A stretch of 5,979 bases of DNA from NCBI GenBank assembly GCA_902476665.1, contig CABSEO010000137.1, positions 1 to 5,979 of the forward strand, read 5' to 3'. This document shows, piece by piece, positions 1-5,243 of the stretch. The position numbers were made by a program, and so were the translations under genes. Source of the DNA: an uncultured Emergencia sp. (lineage in GTDB: Bacteria; Bacillota; Clostridia; Peptostreptococcales; Anaerovoracaceae). Under the pieces are notes generated by a model, which saw nothing but the letters and a program-made list of their open reading frames with translations, did not search any database and was not told the origin of the DNA. The first letter of the stretch is position 1. Every line of letters begins with the position of its first letter.

Positions 1-309
1 GGAGGTCAGCAGCAGCGACTGTGTATTGCAAGGGCACTGGCAGTGAACCCGGAAGTATTGCTCATGGATGAGCCAACCAGCGCACTGGATCCGATCTCCA
101 CTTCAAAGATCGAAGATCTTGCTCTGGAACTGAAAGAGAAATATACCATCATCATGGTAACACACAATATGCAGCAGGCGCTGCGTGTGTCGGATAACAC
201 AGCCTTTTTCCTGTTGGGTGAGGTCATTGAGTATGATAAGACGGAAAAACTCTTTACTGTACCGTCTAACAAGAAAACAGAGGATTACATTACAGGGAGG
301 TTTGGCTGA
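1..309 (+). CDS. pstB: Phosphate ABC transporter ATP-binding protein PstB (C-terminal part, cut by window start)
   Basis: This is the last 102 residues of the ATPase that powers high-affinity phosphate import by the PstSCAB complex at the inner face of the membrane. The frame opens inside the ABC signature ([13 protein letters not shown]; the usual preceding LS lies outside the window), then shows Walker B with catalytic glutamate and D-loop ([12 protein letters not shown]) and the switch histidine in MVTHNMQQA. PstB proteins are usually about 250 residues, so Walker A and the Q-loop are upstream of the window. The general ABC motifs alone would not identify the substrate; the call to PstB rests on the close match of [12 protein letters not shown] and the C-terminal [18 protein letters not shown] to PstB, and on phoU following directly. 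The stop TGA shares its A with the phoU start, so the two are translationally coupled. Within the visible part it is intact. Confidence 0.95.
   Translation, partial: GGQQQRLCIARALAVNPEVLLMDEPTSALDPISTSKIEDLALELKEKYTIIMVTHNMQQALRVSDNTAFFLLGEVIEYDKTEKLFTVPSNKKTEDYITGRFG
294..300 (+). promoter_or_regulatory. Ribosome binding site of phoU
   Basis: AGGGAGG lies 8 bases before the ATG at 309 and inside the last codons of pstB. It supports the ATG at 309 as the phoU start, in addition to coupling by the TGATG overlap. Confidence 0.8.
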
Positions 310-986
310 TGAGAAACAAATTCGACGAGCAGCTGGCGCTGCTGAATGTTGAACTGATCAAGATGGGAAGTCTGTGTGAACTTGCCATTTCCAATGCTAT
401 CAAAGGACTGATGGAGGATAATGACGAGCTTCTCAAGCTGGTTTTTGAGACAGACAGTGAGATTGATGAAAAAGAGCGGGAAATCGAGAATATGTGTTTT
501 AAACTTCTCCTGCAGCAGCAGCCTGTGGCAAGAGATTTAAGAACTATTTCATCTGCTTTGAAGATGATTTCTGATATGGAGCGAATTGGAGATCAGGCAT
601 CTGACATTGCAGAGATTGCCGGCTTTATTGAAGGCGACAAGGCGAAAGATCATACTCATCTGAAAACCATGGCTCATGCAGCTTCCGACATGGTGACTGA
701 TGCCATCAAGTCTTTTGTAAACAGAGATCTGGCGCTGGCGCATAAGGTGATGGCAGAAGATGATGTGGTAGATGCACATTTTGAAGAAGTAAAACAGGAA
801 ATCATTGATTTGATCCGCAAGGAAGAAGTTAAAGCTGAGTTTTCGCTGGATCTTCTCATGATCGCCAAATATCTGGAACGAATTGGAGATCATGCTGTCA
901 ATGTGGCAGAATGGGTTGAATTCTCCATTACCGGACAACACATGAGTGTGGAGGAAAGGATGGCGGATCAGCAGGAAGCAGAATAA
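309..986 (+). CDS. phoU: Phosphate signalling protein PhoU
   Basis: PhoU is a cytoplasmic, peripheral-membrane protein that links the Pst transporter to the phosphate two-component system and restrains phosphate uptake. The 225-residue length is typical. Two homologous three-helix PhoU repeats are visible: the first ends with the metal-cluster motif ERIGDQASD (E91, D95, D99) and the second with ERIGDHAVN (E190, D194, N198). The conserved stretch LQQQPVARDLR is at residues 68-78. The acidic tail after about residue 210 is unremarkable. It overlaps the pstB stop by one base and has a strong Shine-Dalgarno, so it is the last gene of a pst operon; a hairpin terminator follows about 55 bases after the stop. 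No gene-specific promoter is apparent. All expected residues are present, and no sign of damage is seen. Confidence 0.96.
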   Translation: MRNKFDEQLALLNVELIKMGSLCELAISNAIKGLMEDNDELLKLVFETDSEIDEKEREIENMCFKLLLQQQPVARDLRTISSALKMISDMERIGDQASDIAEIAGFIEGDKAKDHTHLKTMAHAASDMVTDAIKSFVNRDLALAHKVMAEDDVVDAHFEEVKQEIIDLIRKEEVKAEFSLDLLMIAKYLERIGDHAVNVAEWVEFSITGQHMSVEERMADQQEAE

Positions 987-1040
987 CAGAACGGCTCCCT
1001 GATTTCGGTAGAAAAAAGAAAGGTATGTTTTCATAAGTGG

Positions 1041-1084
1041 AAATGACGGAAAAACCCAGCGAAGGGCTCCGTCATTTTGTTATT
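1041..1084 (+). terminator. Probable intrinsic terminator of the pst-phoU transcript
   Basis: The arm AAATGACGGA (1041-1050) pairs perfectly with TCCGTCATTT (1068-1077), with a possible inner CCC/GGG pairing around AGCGAA. The 3' arm runs into TTTTGTTATT. The T tract is modest, so termination may be partial. Position, about 55 bases after the phoU stop, fits an operon end. Confidence 0.72.
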
Positions 1085-1230
1085 GCCGGAATTGAAGGTG
1101 TAGACTCTTATGTCTGGCTTCGGCTTTTACTGCGGGAACTGAATATAGTGTGAAAGTATATCTGCAGGTAAAACCGGACTGAGCTTGCAGCTGACTGTAT
1201 TTTTAATTGAAACGCGTCCTGAAATTAAAA

Positions 1231-1276
1231 GAAGTGCCGATCCATCATTTAAATGATGAGGCGGCACTTCCCTTTT
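1231..1276. terminator. Long hairpin, likely bidirectional terminator
   Basis: GAAGTGCCG (1231-1239) pairs with CGGCACTTC (1262-1270), enclosing a second perfect palindrome, CATCATTT/AAATGATG (1243-1258), with three poorly paired positions between. Read on the minus strand, the hairpin begins about 40 bases after the NhaC-family stop and is followed by TTTTAATTTC, a good U-tract. Read on the plus strand it is followed by CCTTTTG, a weaker tail. It most likely ends the minus-strand transporter transcript and backs up the phoU terminator. Confidence 0.78.
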
Positions 1277-1309
1277 GTATAATTCAGATTGCAGAAAGGA
1301 CTTCCGCAC

Positions 1310-2845
1310 TTAAGCGGCACTGTCTTTTCTGATGTTCTTCTTCAGTCTTACTTTTGGTTCTCTTGGCAGTCCGAACAGCGGAACGAATCTGTCCAGCCCT
1401 GTGAAGGTCAGGAACAGCATAGATGCAACAGCTACCATTGCCATAAAGTTGAACTTGATAAAGTCCATGTTGCTGAACTCATAAAGCGGATATACATTGA
1501 CAGCGATACCTACATAGAAGCCGAGATATACGTGCCAAGGGATCAGCTGGGAGCCGAATACACCCATGGCGTCACCGAAGGTTGCGTTTCTCAGTTTCAG
1601 CTTGTACATATCCTCTTCAGTTTCGGCTTCAACATTTTCTTCAGTAATTTCTTTAATGATTGGACCTACTGTTACAATCTGTGCCATTTCATCTGACAGG
1701 ATGGCATTTCCTGCAAGGCAAAGAACGCCGTTCCAGCCCATGAGTGTTCTGACTCTTCCGGAAAGTCTTACCACCAGTTTTGCAAGTGGATCAAAGGCTT
1801 TCATCTTACCCATGATACCGCCGAACGCAGCAACCCACATCATCATAACAACTACCCAGGAACCTGCATCGGCAAATCCGGCCATACACATGTTCAGATA
1901 TGCCTGCAGACCAGTTTCAACATTATCTGCAGAAGACAGGATAGGATACAGAGAAGTGGTTCCTGCAAACAGCCCCAGAACGTAAGCGGAGACGATGCCG
2001 GAACCGATGCAGGCAAAGGTGTTTACGCCTGCGATGGCAAGGCCGATAACCAGAATCAGCGGAATAATCATGTAGAGTGCTACACCGTTCTGTACCTGAT
2101 TCAGAAGGTCGATGGCCTCAGGTCTTTCCTGAGCCAGATAGTCTAAAGCTTTCTGCGGAACGGAGTCAAGAACGCCTGTTGCGGAAACAGCTTCATTAGG
2201 CAGGCCCATTACAGTGCCTGCGATGAAGAAAATGATGGCTGCAAGAATCAGACAGGATACAGACCATACGCCCTGTGTTCTGATTCTGTCCACAACTTCT
2301 ACTCCCTGAATACCGGAGGATACAATCGTAGTATCACTGATCAGACCGATATTATCACCGAAGCATGCACCTCCTGCGATGGCGCAGGTAGTCAGCAGAA
2401 GGCTTCCGGTATCAATGCAGTTAGGGTCAACAATGTGAACCAGCCACATGAAAATCGGTGCACAGGCTGCAAAGGTTCCCCAGGAGGTACCTGTTGCAAC
2501 AGACAGCACGCCGGTTACGCAAAGACCGACTACAGCTACAGTTCTTGCTGTAACGCCCAGAGACAGGGCGATATTTACAACAGAGGCGCCTACACCTGTC
2601 GACATAAATGCACTGGCCATGGCATAGGCAAACATCAGAATAAATAATGCTACCAGGATATTCTTTACACTGTCCATGGATGCATCCATACATTCTTTAA
2701 ATGTAATTTTTTCTGTGATTCTTGCGACGATAACGGCGGCTATGGCAGCTATCGGAGCGGCAAGAAGCGCATCCTGACCGGCCATCATCAGGCCTGCCAG
2801 AACAACAATTGGTATGAACTTTACAATTGCTTTTAGTGTGTTCAT
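1310..2845 (-). CDS. NhaC-superfamily secondary transporter (Na+/H+ antiporter family; candidate amino-acid transporter)
   Basis: A 511-residue integral membrane protein with roughly 12 or more hydrophobic segments (for example residues 10-42, 62-83, 101-137, 146-162, 193-213, 255-295, 313-345, 370-395, 435-455, 463-483). Family signatures of the Na+/H+ antiporter NhaC type are GTSWGTF at 119-125 and GDNIGLISDTT at 163-173; a pseudo-repeat-like segment AGNAILSDEMAQI sits near 378-390. The family contains true Na+/H+ antiporters but also Na+- or H+-coupled carboxylate and amino-acid carriers, including predicted lysine transporters, so the substrate is not settled by sequence. A short acidic loop (403-412) and a basic C-terminal tail (about 496-507) are probably cytoplasmic. 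The start ATG has AAAGGAG 8 bases upstream. It stands alone on its strand, is preceded by a sigma-54 promoter and is divergent from a sigma-54 activator, which suggests inducible catabolic import rather than housekeeping sodium homeostasis. No defects are seen. Confidence 0.85.
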   Translation of the reverse strand: MNTLKAIVKFIPIVVLAGLMMAGQDALLAAPIAAIAAVIVARITEKITFKECMDASMDSVKNILVALFILMFAYAMASAFMSTGVGASVVNIALSLGVTARTVAVVGLCVTGVLSVATGTSWGTFAACAPIFMWLVHIVDPNCIDTGSLLLTTCAIAGGACFGDNIGLISDTTIVSSGIQGVEVVDRIRTQGVWSVSCLILAAIIFFIAGTVMGLPNEAVSATGVLDSVPQKALDYLAQERPEAIDLLNQVQNGVALYMIIPLILVIGLAIAGVNTFACIGSGIVSAYVLGLFAGTTSLYPILSSADNVETGLQAYLNMCMAGFADAGSWVVVMMMWVAAFGGIMGKMKAFDPLAKLVVRLSGRVRTLMGWNGVLCLAGNAILSDEMAQIVTVGPIIKEITEENVEAETEEDMYKLKLRNATFGDAMGVFGSQLIPWHVYLGFYVGIAVNVYPLYEFSNMDFIKFNFMAMVAVASMLFLTFTGLDRFVPLFGLPREPKVRLKKNIRKDSAA

Positions 2846-2853
2846 AGTTGGTT

Positions 2854-2860
2854 CTCCTTT
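2854..2860 (-). promoter_or_regulatory. Ribosome binding site of the NhaC-family gene
   Basis: On the minus strand, AAAGGAG is followed after 8 bases by the ATG at 2845, which confirms this start. Confidence 0.85.
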
Positions 2861-2905
2861 TGTTTTGTATAAGTACTTAGATATAATAAAGTCAGGTATA
2901 GATAA

Positions 2906-2922
2906 AGCAAGGTACGTGCCAA
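2906..2922 (-). promoter_or_regulatory. Sigma-54 (-24/-12) promoter of the NhaC-family gene
   Basis: The minus strand reads TTGGCACGTACCTTGCT, an essentially perfect match to the sigma-54 consensus (TGGCACG, four bases, TTGCW). The GG at 2920-2919 and GC at 2908-2907 have the obligatory spacing. The expected transcription start is near 2895, giving a leader of about 50 bases before the ATG. Transcription from it needs an enhancer-binding protein, and one is encoded divergently next door. Confidence 0.9.
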
Positions 2923-2954
2923 AATTGAAAAAAATTTAACAACCTCTGAAACAG

Positions 2955-2966
2955 CTGTAATTACAG
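2955..2966. promoter_or_regulatory. Perfect 12-bp palindrome, candidate operator
   Basis: CTGTAATTACAG is a perfect inverted repeat centred about 65 bases upstream of the predicted sigma-54 start. It overlaps a second palindrome, ACAGCTGT (2951-2958). It could be a binding site for the Fis-type domain of the regulator or for another factor; this is inferred from position and symmetry only. Confidence 0.4.
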
Positions 2967-3004
2967 TAGATAAAAGGAAATGAAGAAATGACAGAAAAGT
3001 GTGA

Positions 3005-3016
3005 TTCGTGCATGAA
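3005..3016. promoter_or_regulatory. Imperfect palindrome, candidate enhancer site
   Basis: TTCGTGCATGAA matches its reverse complement at 10 of 12 positions and is centred about 115 bases upstream of the predicted sigma-54 start, a usual distance for an upstream activating sequence. Function is inferred. Confidence 0.35.
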
Positions 3017-3020
3017 ATGA

Positions 3021-3061
3021 ACCGAAAATGAGAAAATGCAAAAAAAACACCACCGAAAATG
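3021..3061 (+). repeat. Direct repeat ACCGAAAATG, candidate enhancer pair
   Basis: ACCGAAAATG occurs at 3021-3030 and again at 3052-3061, with starts 31 bases apart, near three helical turns, so both copies would lie on the same DNA face. Between them is a run of eight A residues (3040-3047). The pair lies about 125-165 bases upstream of the predicted sigma-54 start, suitable for looping activation. Chance repetition in AT-rich DNA cannot be excluded. Confidence 0.4.
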
Positions 3062-3082
3062 GGTCAAAATCCAGGGGTTATA

Positions 3083-3111
3083 TTGACACTGTCACTTTAA
3101 AAGAATAAAAT
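3083..3111 (+). promoter_or_regulatory. Sigma-70-type promoter of the regulator gene
   Basis: TTGACA (3083-3088) is separated by 17 bases from TAAAAT (3106-3111). This is a consensus -35 with optimal spacing and a near-consensus -10. The predicted transcription start is near 3118, so the in-frame ATG at 3110 would be upstream of the message and cannot be used from this promoter; the leader to the ATG at 3161 would be about 43 bases. Confidence 0.72.
3084..3094. promoter_or_regulatory. Inverted repeat overlapping the regulator -35 box, candidate operator
   Basis: TGACA and TGTCA flank a single C (3089), forming an 11-base perfect inverted repeat that covers most of the -35 element. A protein bound here would block the regulator promoter, so it could mediate autorepression or control by another repressor. 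Short arms make this tentative. Confidence 0.35.
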
Positions 3112-3146
3112 GTGTTTATCATTGGTATCTAAGGATGATAAGTTTT

Positions 3147-3151
3147 GGGAG
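3147..3151 (+). promoter_or_regulatory. Ribosome binding site deciding the regulator start
   Basis: GGGAG lies 9 bases before the ATG at 3161. The alternative in-frame ATG at 3110 has no Shine-Dalgarno and overlaps the -10 box. This site is the main reason for starting the regulator at 3161. Confidence 0.7.
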
Positions 3152-3160
3152 ATTTTGAAA

Positions 3161-5242
3161 ATGGACAGATATTATGGGCTTGACCGTGTACTGGAACCTA
3201 AAGGTGTGACGCCTGCTACAGCATGGAAAGTCGACAACAGTAGAGAGCTTCAAAGCCGTGAGGCAAGAGTGAGTCTTGAGCGAATCCATCTGGAGTGGGA
3301 TAATTTTCAGCAAATCAGCAGCAGCTGCGGGTATGATGAGAGAAAAATCAGAGCAAGAATTTTTGAGCTGATTGAAAAGAGAGGGAAGCTTCACAACCCT
3401 TTTACAGGTTCGGGAGGTGTACTCATCGGTACGATTGAAGAACTGGCGCCGGATTTGAAATCAGAAACAGGAGTCAGCACAGGACAGAGAATTTACTGCA
3501 TTTCTTCACTCAGTTCTATTCCAATCTATATAGAAGAGATTCAGGAGATTGATTTTAACTATGGCCAGATCGTCTGCAGCGGCTATGCGATTTTATTTGA
3601 AGCTTCACCTGTATTTTCCATGGATGATGACCTGAATCCCAGATATACTCTGGCTGCGATTGATGAGGCGGGAAGTCTGTTCGGTGCTTATCATATTGCA
3701 ACAGAACATGAAAATGAGAAGATTGTCATCATAGGAAGAACGGCATACGCCACTTTGGCATATGCGGCTGCTGTATCTGAGGCAATTGGTCCACAGAAGA
3801 ATATTATAGCTGTAATGGATCGAGACAGCAGAAAGACGATTACGGAAGAAGAACTGAAGACACTGATGGCTCCGGTGGTCAGTCAGGTATATTTTGTAAA
3901 TCTGACGGAACCAGTGCAGGCCTACGAGCAGCTTGCTGTGCAGGAACCGGAGCTTGTCCGGGCAGAACAGGTGATTGTGGCTGAGGATGTCTTTGGTGCA
4001 GAAACGCTGGCTGTGATGCTGGTTGTTCCTTTTGGTGATCTGTACTTTACCTCGGTGGAAAACCATTATTCTTCGGCGCAGCTGGTGGCGGAGTCCATGG
4101 GAAAGATTGTGACGATGTATGCTTTTGATCAGTATATCAAGGATTATCCGGAATTTACCATACGTATTGTCAGAAAGATCCGCCATAATCTGGACGCGAT
4201 TGATCAGCTATATCAAAGCCGGCGTAATGAAAGCTTTCCTGCTGTTGCACGGACACGTTCCATGCCGAGTTTCCGATCAGATCTGGAAGAAGATTTTGTT
4301 TATCAGAGTCAGGTAACAGCCAGCATGGTGGAAGAGGTTCTCAATGTTGCCAAATATGACTGCAATGTGATTATTCAAGGTGAAACAGGAGTCGGCAAAG
4401 AAAAAGTTCTATCCCTTCTTCACAAGAACAGTGATAGGCGGGGAAAACCATGCATTAAGATTAACTGTGCGACCATTGCTGAAAGCCTGGCAGAGTCCGA
4501 GTTTTTCGGCTATGAGGCAGGGGCCTTTACCGGTGCTCAGGCAGCAGGAAAACCGGGTTATTTTGAGCTGGCGGACAATGGAATTCTGTTTCTGGACGAG
4601 ATTGGAACACTGCCAATGAGTATGCAGTCAAAGCTTTTGCGGGTATTGCAGGAAAATCAGTTTTTCCGTGTGGGAGGCACAAAACAGATCTCCGTCGATG
4701 TCCGCGTAATTGTAGCCAATAATGTGCCGTTAAAACAGCTGGTTGAGGAAGGAAAATTCAGAGAAGATCTTTATTATCGCCTCAATATCTGTACTATTGA
4801 TGTACCGCCTCTCAGAGAACGGAGAGAAGATATTCTGTGTCTGGCAGAAGCTTTTACGAAGAACTGGACCAGAAAATACAAGATAAATAAAGAATTGTCA
4901 CCGGAAGCACTGGAAAAGCTTTGCAGTTATCGATGGCCGGGAAATGTGCGGGAACTGGAGAATGTAGTGCACCGGCTGATTATCAGCAGCCGGGGAATTG
5001 TCATTACCGGTGAGGATGTAGAGGAGATTCTGGGAGAATCTGCATACGGAGATATGATGATTAAAGTACGTAAAACCTTTGAAAAGAATGATCGACTGGA
5101 TTTTCACAGCCTGATGGAACAGCAGGAAAAACAGATTATTGAATATGCCCTGAAGAAGGAAGGAACCACGAGAAAAGCAGCAGAACTTCTGGGGCTGCCT
5201 CAGACGACATTTGCAAGAAAGAAAATAAAATACGGGTTATAA
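3161..5242 (+). CDS. Sigma-54-dependent activator with an N-terminal 3,5-diaminohexanoate dehydrogenase (Kdd)-like sensor domain
   Basis: A 693-residue transcriptional activator. Residues about 4-350 align by eye along the length of L-erythro-3,5-diaminohexanoate dehydrogenase, the NAD-dependent oxidative deaminase of lysine fermentation: RVLEPKGV (9-16), AWKVDN (21-26), ERGK-like EKRGKLHNPFTGSGG (72-86), LIGTIEE, and a Rossmann segment IVIIGRTAYATLA (188-200) whose glycine-rich loop is degenerate. Residues about 378-615 form the sigma-54 AAA+ domain: Walker A GETGVGKE (407-414), sigma-54 contact loop GAFTGA (454-459), Walker B GILFLDE (474-480), arginine fingers R534 and R540 in FREDLYYRLN, sensor II WPGNVREL (592-599). 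A Fis-type helix-turn-helix closes the protein (about 652-692). There is no receiver domain, so a small ligand bound by the Kdd-like domain is the likely signal. It is divergent from a transporter with a sigma-54 promoter, its probable target. Start 3161 is preferred over 3110, which would add 17 residues not matching Kdd. Confidence 0.88.
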   Translation: MDRYYGLDRVLEPKGVTPATAWKVDNSRELQSREARVSLERIHLEWDNFQQISSSCGYDERKIRARIFELIEKRGKLHNPFTGSGGVLIGTIEELAPDLKSETGVSTGQRIYCISSLSSIPIYIEEIQEIDFNYGQIVCSGYAILFEASPVFSMDDDLNPRYTLAAIDEAGSLFGAYHIATEHENEKIVIIGRTAYATLAYAAAVSEAIGPQKNIIAVMDRDSRKTITEEELKTLMAPVVSQVYFVNLTEPVQAYEQLAVQEPELVRAEQVIVAEDVFGAETLAVMLVVPFGDLYFTSVENHYSSAQLVAESMGKIVTMYAFDQYIKDYPEFTIRIVRKIRHNLDAIDQLYQSRRNESFPAVARTRSMPSFRSDLEEDFVYQSQVTASMVEEVLNVAKYDCNVIIQGETGVGKEKVLSLLHKNSDRRGKPCIKINCATIAESLAESEFFGYEAGAFTGAQAAGKPGYFELADNGILFLDEIGTLPMSMQSKLLRVLQENQFFRVGGTKQISVDVRVIVANNVPLKQLVEEGKFREDLYYRLNICTIDVPPLRERREDILCLAEAFTKNWTRKYKINKELSPEALEKLCSYRWPGNVRELENVVHRLIISSRGIVITGEDVEEILGESAYGDMMIKVRKTFEKNDRLDFHSLMEQQEKQIIEYALKKEGTTRKAAELLGLPQTTFARKKIKYGL

Positions 5243-5243
5243 T

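Larger units (their letters stand above)
987..1309. other. Non-coding region between convergent phoU and the NhaC-family gene
   Basis: This 323-base gap separates two converging genes. It contains two hairpins, listed separately. Between them, about 1081-1230, I see no convincing gene, promoter or RNA; the short reading frames there lack a ribosome binding site and recognisable protein features. Confidence 0.6.

Noticed and set aside
549..1034. 161-residue minus-strand reading frame opposite phoU
   Set aside because: It is antisense to a well-supported PhoU, has low-complexity residue use and no start signals.
1160..1200. Weak hairpin CTGCAGG...CTTGCAG followed by a T run
   Set aside because: The arms pair over only about five bases with a large loop, so it is not a credible terminator or RNA element.
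1127..1309. 60-residue minus-strand reading frame in the convergent gap
   Set aside because: It spans the terminator hairpin, has no ribosome binding site and no recognisable protein features.
2846..2905. Lysine riboswitch (L box) in the transporter leader, as known for some NhaC-type lysine transporters
   Set aside because: The leader from the predicted sigma-54 start to the ATG is only about 50 bases, too short for a lysine aptamer, and no terminator-type hairpin is seen there.
3605..4186. 193-residue minus-strand reading frame opposite the regulator
   Set aside because: It is a shadow of the Kdd-like coding sequence, without a ribosome site or recognisable motif.
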